Translations under genes and position numbers: made by a program
Notes under the pieces: generated by a model
Told to the model about the DNA's origin: nothing
The model's database searches: none
Seen by the model: only the letters and a program-made list of their open reading frames with translations
Shown: piece by piece, positions 41,754 through 50,255 of the stretch
Layout of the letters: every line of letters starts with the position of its first letter
How positions within the stretch are numbered: the first letter of the stretch is position 1
Source of the DNA: Hartmannibacter diazotrophicus
GTDB lineage: Bacteria > Pseudomonadota > Alphaproteobacteria > Rhizobiales > Pleomorphomonadaceae
DNA: 64,000 bases
Direction: 5' to 3'
NCBI RefSeq assembly: GCF_900231165.1
Contig: NZ_LT960614.1
Coordinates: forward strand, 4,790,001-4,854,000

Positions 41754-43484
41754 ATGCCACCTTGCCACATTAACGAGATAGCTCAGGTTGGACCGATCCC
41801 ATCTGGACAGATCATCTGGCACCGTTATGATCAGGGATCATATACTATCGTTATTTTCAAATCTGTTTGCAGAGAAATTGCCTTGAGAAACTCTCTTCGG
41901 ATTCCGGGCTTTGCTCCCGACTTGCGCGAATTCAAAACTCTCGTTGGCATCAAGTCCATTGCTGACAGTCGCCCGCAGTTCAAGCTTGGCCTCCTGCTTG
42001 CTGCCTTGACGGCAGCACTTTTCGGGGCGCTTGTCTATCTCGCCGTGTATTCGCGCGGCCCATGGATGGACGAATTCTGGAGCCTTTACCTGTCGAGCCC
42101 GGAACTGTCGACGTCCGACGCCTTCTGGACGCGCTGGGCACTGGACGTTCATCCGCCTCTGTTCTCGATGCTTCTGCATCTCTCCCAGAGTGCCCTTGAT
42201 CTTTCGATCGTCACGGGACGGATGCTGAATACGACTCCGGCGGCGCTGACGGCCCTCTTCTTCCTCACTCTGGCGCTGGTGGACAAGTCGCAGCGCAAGT
42301 TCCTGCTCGTCTATTCAATTCTCGTTCTGTCCTGCTGGGCATTCATTCGTTATTTTCCTGAGTTCCGGTCATATTTCTCCGCGTTGTGCAGCTTTGCCAT
42401 TCTGATCGCATGCCTCAAGCGGATTGACGCCACCGAAGAGCCGCTCTCCGGCATCAATGGCACCCTCGTGTGGGCCGGCTTTGCCGCTTCGCTCGCCTTC
42501 TGCATCAACCTCCACTACATCGTCGCCTTCATCACGGTGGTGACGGTTGCCGTATTCGGCATCGGTTTCGCGCTGCGGCGCCATTGGAAACTGTTCTGGA
42601 CGCTGGCTGTCCTGGGCACGTTGTCCGTTGCCCCCCTGCTCGCCTTCTTCATCGCCCAGAGGCAGTTTCTCGAGCATATGGCCGAGACATTCTGGCTGAA
42701 TGTCGGGACGCTCGAAGCGCTTGTTCTCCTGAGCAAGTTCTTTCTGGTCATCGCCTCTGGAAGCGCCATCGCCACCCTGGTGGCCCTCGTGCGCCTTCCG
42801 TCAATCTTCATGACCGGCGTCAGGCAATCGATCGCGGACGATCCCGAGGTCAGGTTCGCGCTCATGCTGATCGTGGCCATGGTGATCGCCATTGCCGCCG
42901 TTCTCGTCGTCAACGTGGAACGGCCCATCGTGCAGGCGCGCTACATGCTTTCGCTCGGCCTGCTGCAGCTGGCGCTCGTTGCAACGTTGTCCAGCAGCCT
43001 CATCCTGCAAAGCAGGCTGTTGCTCGGTCTCGTCTTTCTGAACTCCGCCGTGTCGATTCTTTATCAGGGCCATGAGGTCGGCTCCGAGAAGCAGTGGTAC
43101 AGCTCGGCCGAGATCATCAAGCATCAGCTGGCCCTTTGCCCCGCCTCCCGCGTTCATCCCGAGCGGGGCGAGATTTTCGGCGACGCCAACTATGCGAACG
43201 TCAAGGAACTCGCCTACCACTACACCGCACGGCATGCCGGATTTCCGATCGACGATCTGGACACGCCGATCACGGCCTCGCCCGCCGCCCAATGCCCGCC
43301 CATCGTCTGGGCAGAGCACTATTTCGATCTGGAGGATCGGACGGACGAGGATTTGCGAGAGAAAATCCTTCCCTCCGTCGGCGTCAACGGAACCTGCGCC
43401 CGCTCAAAAGTCTACCGGGCCGAGTCAGGCGTTGTCATCGTGCTCGACCCGAGCGAGCCGGGCTGCATGGCCCCGGCCGGCTGA
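41754..43484 (+). CDS. GT39-like membrane glycosyltransferase
   Basis: This GT-C-type polytopic protein (up to 576 residues) has about ten spans. After the first span comes RGPWMDEFWSLYLSS, the acidic (D-E) loop motif of the ArnT/PMT family. An N-terminal HPPLFSML also fits. A C-terminal soluble part of about 125 residues follows the last span. Lipid-linked sugar transfer in the periplasm is the likely role. The first ATG is at 41754. Sequence up to 41882 is AT-rich and not protein-like, so a TTG at 41883 (about 533 residues) may be the real start. Confidence 0.75.
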   Translation: MPPCHINEIAQVGPIPSGQIIWHRYDQGSYTIVIFKSVCREIALRNSLRIPGFAPDLREFKTLVGIKSIADSRPQFKLGLLLAALTAALFGALVYLAVYSRGPWMDEFWSLYLSSPELSTSDAFWTRWALDVHPPLFSMLLHLSQSALDLSIVTGRMLNTTPAALTALFFLTLALVDKSQRKFLLVYSILVLSCWAFIRYFPEFRSYFSALCSFAILIACLKRIDATEEPLSGINGTLVWAGFAASLAFCINLHYIVAFITVVTVAVFGIGFALRRHWKLFWTLAVLGTLSVAPLLAFFIAQRQFLEHMAETFWLNVGTLEALVLLSKFFLVIASGSAIATLVALVRLPSIFMTGVRQSIADDPEVRFALMLIVAMVIAIAAVLVVNVERPIVQARYMLSLGLLQLALVATLSSSLILQSRLLLGLVFLNSAVSILYQGHEVGSEKQWYSSAEIIKHQLALCPASRVHPERGEIFGDANYANVKELAYHYTARHAGFPIDDLDTPITASPAAQCPPIVWAEHYFDLEDRTDEDLREKILPSVGVNGTCARSKVYRAESGVVIVLDPSEPGCMAPAG

Positions 43485-43554
43485 CAGCGATCTGGAACGC
43501 TGCGGTCGACGGCGGCGATGGATCACCCCGCCGCAAACGCCCGCGGCGATCCGG

Positions 43555-44418
43555 TCACGAAACGATCTGCCGCAGATACTTGCCGTAGTTGCTCTTGCCG
43601 TATTTCTCTCCCAGCTTCTCAAGCTGGGCGCTGTCGATGAAACGCTGACGGAAGGCGACTTCCTCCGGGCAACTGATCTTGAAGCCCTGCCGCCGCTCCA
43701 GCGTCGCGACGAACTCGGCCGCCTCGAGCAGGCTGTCGGGCGTGCCGGTATCGAGCCAGGCATAGCCGCGCCCCATCTGTTCCACGCGCAGCTTGCCCCG
43801 CTCCAGATAGACCTTGTTGACGTCGGTGATCTCCAGTTCGCCGCGTGGAGATGGCTTGAGGTTGGCGGCGATGTCGACGACGTCCTTGTCGTAGAAATAG
43901 AGGCCGGTCACCGCCCACGGCGACTTCGGCTTGGCCGGCTTCTCCTCGATCGAGAGCGCCTTCATCGTCTCGTCGAATTCCACCACGCCGTAGCGCTCCG
44001 GATCGGTGACATGATAGGCGAACACCGTCGCCCCGTCGTTCCGCACAATGGCGCTCTTGAACAGATCGGTCATGCCGTGGCCGTAGAAGATATTGTCGCC
44101 GAGGATCAGGCAGGACGGTTCCCCGCCGACGAAATCCGCGCCGATGATATAGGCCTGCGCCAGACCATCGGGCGAAGGCTGCTCGGCATAGGAGATCGAA
44201 ATCCCCCAGGACTGGCCGTCTCCGAGCAACCGCTGGAAATTCGGCAGGTCATGCGGCGTGGAGATGATGAGAATGTCGCGAATGCCGGCCAGCATCAGGG
44301 TCGACAGCGGATAATAGATCATCGGCTTGTCGTAGACCGGCATCAATTGCTTGGACGTCACCAGCGTCATCGGGTGCAGCCGCGTACCGCTGCCGCCGGC
44401 GAGAATGATCCCCTTCAT
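43555..44418 (-). CDS. rfbA: Glucose-1-phosphate thymidylyltransferase
   Basis: This 287-residue enzyme makes dTDP-glucose from dTTP and glucose-1-phosphate, the first step of dTDP-L-rhamnose synthesis. Hallmarks are [49 protein letters not shown] and [14 protein letters not shown]. The ATG at 44418 is fixed by homology; the frame is open much further upstream (to 45495) but only as an antisense-free shadow of rfbD. It is the last gene of the rfbCBDA set, 137 bp after rfbD. Confidence 0.97.
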   Translation of the reverse strand: MKGIILAGGSGTRLHPMTLVTSKQLMPVYDKPMIYYPLSTLMLAGIRDILIISTPHDLPNFQRLLGDGQSWGISISYAEQPSPDGLAQAYIIGADFVGGEPSCLILGDNIFYGHGMTDLFKSAIVRNDGATVFAYHVTDPERYGVVEFDETMKALSIEEKPAKPKSPWAVTGLYFYDKDVVDIAANLKPSPRGELEITDVNKVYLERGKLRVEQMGRGYAWLDTGTPDSLLEAAEFVATLERRQGFKISCPEEVAFRQRFIDSAQLEKLGEKYGKSNYGKYLRQIVS

Positions 44419-44555
44419 CAACACTTCCCTCGTGAATTCAAGTTGAAGCCCCGCATCCGCCCGTCTCTCCGTCCTGGTCGGGAAGCCTTGGCGCGGAGCC
44501 CGAAGCTGTCCAGCAACGCCGCGTGGCCCTACCCTCGCGCCGTCCCCGCTGTCGA

Positions 44556-45446
44556 TCAGGCAAGCAGCCGGCGCACCACCGTCTCGGCGGAAACCTGCCA
44601 GTCGGGCATGACAACACCATGCTCTCGGCCGATCTTGCCGCAATCGAGCTCGGAATTCGCCGGACGCTTTGCCGGCGTCGGATAATCGCTCGTGCCGATC
44701 CGGTTGACGCTCGCGCTCGGACCGCCAACAGTCTTCGACAGGTCGAAAATCCTGATGGCGAAATCCGCCCAGCTCGCGCGGCCCTGCCCCGACATGTTGA
44801 AGACCCCGCGCAGTGCAGGATCGCTCCGCGCCAGGAGATTGTCCGCGACCTTGAGAATGCCGTCGGCGATATCGAGCGCCGATGTCGGATTGCCCCTCTG
44901 GTCGTCGACGACGCCGAGGGTGTCGCGCGTTCCGGCGAGCCGCAGCATGGTCTTGACGAAATTGTTGCCGAAGGGGCTGTAGACCCAGGCCGTGCGGAGG
45001 ATCGCGTGATTGCCGGTTGCTTGCGCAAGCGCGCGCTCGCCTTCGAGCTTGGAACGCCCGTAAACGCCAAGCGGCGAGACCGCATCGTCTTCCGAATAGG
45101 GGCCCGTCTTGCTGCCATCGAAAACGTAATCGGTGGAAAGATGAATGACGGGGATCCCGAGACGCTCGGCAACCCTGCCGATCGCGCCGGGTGCCACCGC
45201 ATTGACCGCGACGGCTGCCGCCTCGTCCTCCTCGGCCCGGTCGACGGCCGTATAGGCTGCAGCCGAGACGATCAGGTCGGGCTTTGCCGCCTCCAGAGCC
45301 GACGCGATCCCGTCCCGGTCGGCAAGGTCGAGGTCCGGCCGCCCGAGCGGCACGATTTCGATATCGGCGCGTTCGCCGCCTCGCTCGACGAGGGACTGCA
45401 CCACCTGTCCCTCGCGACCGGTCACCACATAGCGCCGCCGGGCCAT
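44556..45446 (-). CDS. rfbD: dTDP-4-dehydrorhamnose reductase
   Basis: This 296-residue extended SDR catalyses the NADPH-dependent last step to dTDP-L-rhamnose. It has [30 protein letters not shown] (the family signature), STDYVFDG with the catalytic Thr/Tyr neighbourhood, and YGRSKLEGE with the Tyr-x3-Lys. The ATG at 45446 shares one base with the rfbB stop (TGATG), so the genes are coupled. Confidence 0.96.
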   Translation of the reverse strand: MARRRYVVTGREGQVVQSLVERGGERADIEIVPLGRPDLDLADRDGIASALEAAKPDLIVSAAAYTAVDRAEEDEAAAVAVNAVAPGAIGRVAERLGIPVIHLSTDYVFDGSKTGPYSEDDAVSPLGVYGRSKLEGERALAQATGNHAILRTAWVYSPFGNNFVKTMLRLAGTRDTLGVVDDQRGNPTSALDIADGILKVADNLLARSDPALRGVFNMSGQGRASWADFAIRIFDLSKTVGGPSASVNRIGTSDYPTPAKRPANSELDCGKIGREHGVVMPDWQVSAETVVRRLLA

Positions 45447-46510
45447 CACTTGCTCGCCGCCTGTTCCAGGAGCCCCAACCGGCTGTTGCGGTCATAGCCT
45501 TCCTTGAGCGGCGCCCACCACCATTCGTTATCGAGATACCATTTCACCGTCTTCTCGATGCCGCTGTCGAAATTTTCTTCCGCCTTCCAGCCGAGTTCGG
45601 TCTCCAGCTTCGTGGCGTCGATGGCATAGCGCGCGTCGTGGCCGGGCCGGTCGGCGACATAGGAGATCAGCTTTTCATGCGGCGCGCCCGCCGGATGATA
45701 CTTGTCCATCAGTTCGCAGATGCGCTGGACGACGTCGAGATTCCGCCGCTCGTTGCGCCCGCCGACATTGTAGGTCTGCTCGATGCGGCCACGCTCCGCG
45801 ATGATGTCGAGCGCGCGGGCATGATCCTCCACATAGAGCCAGTCGCGGATGTTGGCGCCGCTGCCGTAGATCGGAAGCGGCTTGCCCTCGAGGGCATTGA
45901 GGATCATCAGCGGGATCAGCTTTTCGGGGAAGTGATAAGGCCCGTAGTTGTTGGAACAGTTGGAAACCACCACCGGCAGGCCGTAGGTGCGGCACCACGC
46001 CATCGCCAGATGGTCGGACGACGCCTTGGACGCCGAATAGGGCGATGAGGGATCGTAGGGCGTGTCCTCGCGGAAGAGCCCGTCGTCACCGAGCGAGCCG
46101 TAGACCTCGTCCGTGGAGACATGCAGGAAGCGGAAGCGGTCCTTTTCGTCTTTTTCCAGCGACTGCCAGTACTGGCGCGCGCACTCCAGCATCGTGAAGG
46201 TGCCGATCACATTGGTCTCGATGAACTCCTTCGCCCCCGTAATCGAGCGGTCGACATGGCTTTCAGCGGCCAGATGCATCACCCGGTCCGGCCGGAAGCT
46301 CTCGAAGGCCTGCGCGATCGCGGCGCGATCGCAGATGTCGGCCTTGAGGAAGCGGTGCGACGGATTGTTGTCGAGCGTCTTCAGCGAGGTCAGCGTGCCG
46401 GCGTAGGTCAGCTTGTCGACGGTCAGGACCTCATAGCCCTTGACGAGCACGAGATGACGAACGACGGCTGAACCGATGAATCCGGCCCCGCCGGTGACAA
46501 GAACGCGCAT
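45446..46510 (-). CDS. rfbB: dTDP-glucose 4,6-dehydratase
   Basis: This 354-residue extended SDR converts dTDP-glucose to the 4-keto-6-deoxy form. Features are [42 protein letters not shown] and [16 protein letters not shown], with the Tyr-x3-Lys. The ATG at 46510 (MRVLVTGG) is preferred over the ATG three codons earlier because AGG lies at proper distance. Downstream it overlaps rfbD by one base. Confidence 0.97.
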   Translation of the reverse strand: MRVLVTGGAGFIGSAVVRHLVLVKGYEVLTVDKLTYAGTLTSLKTLDNNPSHRFLKADICDRAAIAQAFESFRPDRVMHLAAESHVDRSITGAKEFIETNVIGTFTMLECARQYWQSLEKDEKDRFRFLHVSTDEVYGSLGDDGLFREDTPYDPSSPYSASKASSDHLAMAWCRTYGLPVVVSNCSNNYGPYHFPEKLIPLMILNALEGKPLPIYGSGANIRDWLYVEDHARALDIIAERGRIEQTYNVGGRNERRNLDVVQRICELMDKYHPAGAPHEKLISYVADRPGHDARYAIDATKLETELGWKAEENFDSGIEKTVKWYLDNEWWWAPLKEGYDRNSRLGLLEQAASK

Positions 46511-46552
46511 GATGGTCATCCTGAAAATAAAATCCGCCGGAGCGAAACGCCC

Positions 46553-47116
46553 TCACGCGGCGTAGGCGAAATTGGACACGACGTCGGCAAGGCGAGGCTG
46601 CACCTGATCCTTGGCCGAAAGAATCGCCTTCTGCGGATCGACGGGCCAGTCGATGCCGAGATCCGGATCGTTCCAGAGCAGGCCGCGATCATGCTCCGGG
46701 CTGTAGTAGTCGGTCACCTTGTAACTGATGATGCTGTCCGGCTCCAGTGTGCAGAAGCCATGCGCAAAGCCGACCGGCACCCAGAGCTGGCAGCCGTTGT
46801 CGGCGGAAAGTTCCGCCGTCACATGCTGGCCGAAGGTCGGCGAGCCCTGGCGGATGTCGACGGCGATATCGAGGATGGCGCCGGCAATACAGCGCACCAG
46901 CTTGCCCTGGGCCCGCGGATTGAGCTGGAAATGCAGCCCGCGCACGGTGCCGACCTCGGCTGAAAGAGACTGGTTGTCCTGAACGAAGGTGATCGGCCCG
47001 ACTTCCGCCTCGAACATGTCGGCGCGGAAGGATTCCATGAAATAGCCCCGGGCGTCGCCATGCCTCTTGGGGGTGATCAGGACGACGGACGGAATCGAAG
47101 TTGGTTCAAACTGCAT
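46553..47116 (-). CDS. rfbC: dTDP-4-dehydrorhamnose 3,5-epimerase
   Basis: This 187-residue cupin-fold epimerase is the third enzyme of dTDP-L-rhamnose synthesis. It is recognised from LITPKRHGDARGYFMESF, FVQDNQSLS, VRGLHFQLNPRAQGKLVRC (catalytic His) and WVPVGFAHGFCTLEP. It is first in the rfbCBDA unit; 42 bp separate it from rfbB. The 370 bp upstream hold no evident gene and should contain the operon promoter. Confidence 0.97.
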   Translation of the reverse strand: MQFEPTSIPSVVLITPKRHGDARGYFMESFRADMFEAEVGPITFVQDNQSLSAEVGTVRGLHFQLNPRAQGKLVRCIAGAILDIAVDIRQGSPTFGQHVTAELSADNGCQLWVPVGFAHGFCTLEPDSIISYKVTDYYSPEHDRGLLWNDPDLGIDWPVDPQKAILSAKDQVQPRLADVVSNFAYAA

Positions 47117-47486
47117 ATGGGCTGATGTTCCTGCTGTCCGGCGTGAACAGAATAATGGGAGGCGGCCGACACGAACTGTCGGGAAAAATCATGGCAGTAG
47201 CATGATGATTCTAGCCAGCAGGAATGATTCAAGACAAGTCGTTAACCAAGATCAAACGACCGCGGCAGCACGGCCACCACAGAAAATGATCGAGGGCACA
47301 ACCAGGGAAGAAAGGAAGAGCGCCGCACAACCGCGAACGCATCGCCGACGCGTGTCGGATTGCAATATTTGCATGGCTTTCGGCAACGGAAAATCGCCCA
47401 GCAAGGGGCGAGCGAAACGAAAGCCGGTCCGGGGCAGATGACAGGGCGGCCGGGCGGCTATTTTCACCGTCCCGGCCGACCAAAAC
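47117..47486. other. Intergenic region upstream of rfbC
   Basis: This 370 bp stretch lies between the end of the adenylation-enzyme gene and the start of rfbC, both on the minus strand. I see no coding sequence, tRNA or clear terminator. It presumably contains the promoter of rfbCBDA. Confidence 0.5.
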
Positions 47487-48941
47487 TCAGCTCGGCTCTT
47501 TTTCGAACTGTTCGAGCAGCTTGGCCTTGACCACCTTGCCGTTGGTGTTGCGCGGCAGATCGTCGGGGAACTCGAAAATCGTCGGCACCTTGAACGGCGC
47601 GATTTCGCCGCGGCAGTGACGAACGAGTTCCTTGGCGTCCACATCGCCCTTGCGCACGACGAAGGCGGCGACCTCCTGGCCGAGCTTTTCCGACGGCACG
47701 CCGACAACCGCGGCGTCGGCGACGGCCGGATGGCGGCGCAGCGCCTGCTCCACCTCCTGGGCGTAGACCATGAGCCCGCCGCGCTTGATCAGATCGGCGA
47801 TGCGTCCGTCAAGATGCAGCAACCCGTCGGTGCCGAAGTGGCCGAGGTCGCCCGGATAATACCAGCCGTCGCGGAAGCCTTCCGTCGGCGACATCACGCT
47901 GCCGACAGCCTTGAGGGCGATGCCGGGACCGCGCACCCGGATGTTGCCGACCGTCTCGCCGGACAGGACATTGCCATCGTCATCGACGATCTGCACCTCG
48001 ATGCCGAGCGCAGGCCGGCCCGCTGCCGTATTCGTCGCGCCGTCCTCGGCCGTGTTGATATAGGCCATGATGCCGGTGCCGGTGCTGCCGTAATAGTCGA
48101 TCAGATGCGGCGCGACCCGTTCGCGGATGGCGGCGCGGTCTTCCGGCTGCAGCTTGCCTGTCGTCGACGTGAACGCACGAAGCTTCGGCATCAGGGGGCC
48201 GCCCTTCGTCTCCAGCGCCGTCAGCGACCGGGTGACGTTCGGCGACAGCGCCATCGCCGTCACGTTGTTGTCGTTGACGAATTCGACCAGCTCCATCGGC
48301 TCGTAGAGCGCACGGAACAGCACGAGCGTCGCGCCGACGAGCAGCGCGTTGCAGGCATGGTCACGGCCGGCCGAATAGGCGAACGGCAGGGCGGCAAGAT
48401 ACCGGTCCTCCGGCAGCACCACCCCGGCCATCGAGCGGCTCATCGAGCGCGCGTAGATGTTCTCGTGCGTGACGACCATCGCCTTCGGCAGCCCGGTCGT
48501 GCCCGATGTCAGGTTGTACATCATCGGCTCGTCGGTGACGTCCACATAGGGCGTCGTGTCCGGCTCGGATTGCTCGGCTTCCTCCGTCTTCAGATAGACG
48601 GTGTCGAACTCCGGCCGCACGTTGCCGTCGATGAAGCAGACCTTCGGCTTGAACTGGTCGAGAATGCGCAGGAATTCCGCCTTGGCCGTGCGCCAGTCGA
48701 TCGCAAGACCGACCGCGCCGAGCTTCAGGCAGGCAAAGAGCGCGGCCAGATGCTCAGGCGTGTCGCGCAGACGCAGGCCGACGACGTCGCCGCGTCCAAC
48801 CCCCTCGGCCCGAAGCCGGCCGGCAATCCGGCGAATGACCTCGTCCAGTTCCGCATAGGTCAGTTTCCGGTCGGCCGTTTCGATGGCAAGCTTGTCTGGC
48901 TGACAATGGGCCAGAATTTCCAGTCGAGCATAGAGGTTCAT
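47487..48941 (-). CDS. ANL-superfamily adenylation enzyme (acyl/aminoacyl-AMP ligase)
   Basis: This 484-residue AMP-forming enzyme has the P-loop motif YNLTSGTTGLPKAMVV, YYGSTGTGIM, GWYYPGDLG (the ATP-ribose aspartate) and DLIKRGGLMVYAQEVE, and the C-terminal NTNGKVVKAKL with the catalytic lysine. It is stand-alone, without a carrier domain; the carrier is supplied by the gene just upstream, with 4 bp overlap. It therefore probably loads an acyl or aminoacyl group on that carrier. The substrate cannot be read by eye. The start is ATG 48941. Confidence 0.9.
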   Translation of the reverse strand: MNLYARLEILAHCQPDKLAIETADRKLTYAELDEVIRRIAGRLRAEGVGRGDVVGLRLRDTPEHLAALFACLKLGAVGLAIDWRTAKAEFLRILDQFKPKVCFIDGNVRPEFDTVYLKTEEAEQSEPDTTPYVDVTDEPMMYNLTSGTTGLPKAMVVTHENIYARSMSRSMAGVVLPEDRYLAALPFAYSAGRDHACNALLVGATLVLFRALYEPMELVEFVNDNNVTAMALSPNVTRSLTALETKGGPLMPKLRAFTSTTGKLQPEDRAAIRERVAPHLIDYYGSTGTGIMAYINTAEDGATNTAAGRPALGIEVQIVDDDGNVLSGETVGNIRVRGPGIALKAVGSVMSPTEGFRDGWYYPGDLGHFGTDGLLHLDGRIADLIKRGGLMVYAQEVEQALRRHPAVADAAVVGVPSEKLGQEVAAFVVRKGDVDAKELVRHCRGEIAPFKVPTIFEFPDDLPRNTNGKVVKAKLLEQFEKEPS

Positions 48942-49996
48942 GCGCTTCGCGACTTTCTCTCGGTTCCTTCGCCGCTCTCCAGACCGGTCATGAAATCGCC
49001 GATCGACTGGGCCAGATCGTCGACCTTTTCGGTGAACAGCTGCTCGTGCGGACAGCCGACCTCGATGAACGTGCCCTTCGGCAGCAGGGTCTGGTAGCCG
49101 CGCTTGGGATTGAGCAGCACCTCCTTGCGCTCCGGACAGTAGAGGAAGAGCGTCGGACAATCGAGCGTCTTGGGCTTGTAGCGGGAAATCGCGAGACTCA
49201 TCGCGCGGTTGACGATCTCGTGCCGGTCTTCCTTGCCGCCGAGTTCGCCCATCTTCTCCATTTCCTGGTTGAGCTTTGCAGCGTTCACCGAGGACTTGAT
49301 GCGCTTCAGCGACGAGACGATCGAGGAGTCCGTGAGCAGATGCGCCCGGTAGTCGAATTCCGGATCGATCATGATGACGCCCGCGACCGGCCGCCCTTCG
49401 GCCTTCAGCTGGTGCGCCATTTCATAGGCGATGGACGAGCCGCCGCAATGGCCGAGCAGGAAGCAGGGATCGTTCGGCCCGAGCTTTTCCTTGATCAGGC
49501 CGACATAGGTCGCGGCCATTTCCTCGACGGAGGTCAGCGGAATTTCGCCGACTTCGACACCGCGGGCGCGAATGCCGTAGATCGGGCTGTCGGCCTTCAG
49601 GATCGGCGCGAGCTGACGCGGGAAGATCGAGTGACCGAGCATGCCGTGGATGCAGAACAGCGGCGTGCCCTGCCCCTTGGCCCGGGCGGTATTCATCAGC
49701 GGCGTCGTCCGCTTGGCCGCGGCCTGGTCGATCACCGGGATGAGCGTCCGCGGCGTCGAGGCCTCGACGAGCACGGACATCGACAGCGTGACCCCGAACT
49801 TCTCCTCGATTTCGAGCATCAGCGTCTCCGCGATGATGGAGTCGCCGCCAAGTTCGAAATAATCGTCATCCGGGCTGACAGAATCGAGCTCGAAAAGTTC
49901 GGCAAAAATCTTTGCCAACATCTCGACCTGCATCGACTCTTCTACGCTGGAATAGGAAAAAGCTTCCCCGGCCTCATCATAAGAATTTGCCAACAT
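48938..49996 (-). CDS. Carrier protein-thioesterase didomain with cysteine nucleophile
   Basis: This 352-residue two-domain protein has a carrier domain at about residues 20-85 with the phosphopantetheine serine in FELGGDSIIAE (Ser53). A type I thioesterase-like alpha/beta hydrolase follows from about 110: FCIHGMLGHSIFPRQLA, LLGHCGGSSIAYEMA with Cys184 in the nucleophile place of the usual Ser, then Asp211 (IMIDPEFDY) and His317 (CPHEQL). A GGAGG lies 5 nt before ATG 49996. Together with the adenylation enzyme it forms a minimal load-and-transfer pair, possibly attaching an acyl or aminoacyl group to the polysaccharide; this is inference. Confidence 0.85.
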   Translation of the reverse strand: MLANSYDEAGEAFSYSSVEESMQVEMLAKIFAELFELDSVSPDDDYFELGGDSIIAETLMLEIEEKFGVTLSMSVLVEASTPRTLIPVIDQAAAKRTTPLMNTARAKGQGTPLFCIHGMLGHSIFPRQLAPILKADSPIYGIRARGVEVGEIPLTSVEEMAATYVGLIKEKLGPNDPCFLLGHCGGSSIAYEMAHQLKAEGRPVAGVIMIDPEFDYRAHLLTDSSIVSSLKRIKSSVNAAKLNQEMEKMGELGGKEDRHEIVNRAMSLAISRYKPKTLDCPTLFLYCPERKEVLLNPKRGYQTLLPKGTFIEVGCPHEQLFTEKVDDLAQSIGDFMTGLESGEGTERKSRSA

Positions 49997-50255
49997 GTAG
50001 CCTCCGGAATAAAAATCTGAACAAAATGGTTTTATCGATTGGCCCGAGTATCAAATCCGCAAGCCTATTTTGCAACCGGATTTTGATGTCATGATAAACG
50101 CCCGGCCGCTCGCCCGGCACGATATATCGTCATCCTCCAGACCAATCGCCCGACATTCGACAAGACAAATAGAACTTCAATACCAATGCCTTAAATCGAA
50201 CGTATCGCACTTGCCTCACACCACCCGTGCATCCGGTGCGCCGCCGCCTTACCCG

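Noticed and set aside
43555-45495. A single 646-codon minus-strand open frame that would fuse rfbA to an upstream region
   Set aside because: Only the last 287 codons are protein-like (rfbA). The rest is rfbD read in the wrong frame, and the rfbA start at 44418 is fixed by homology.
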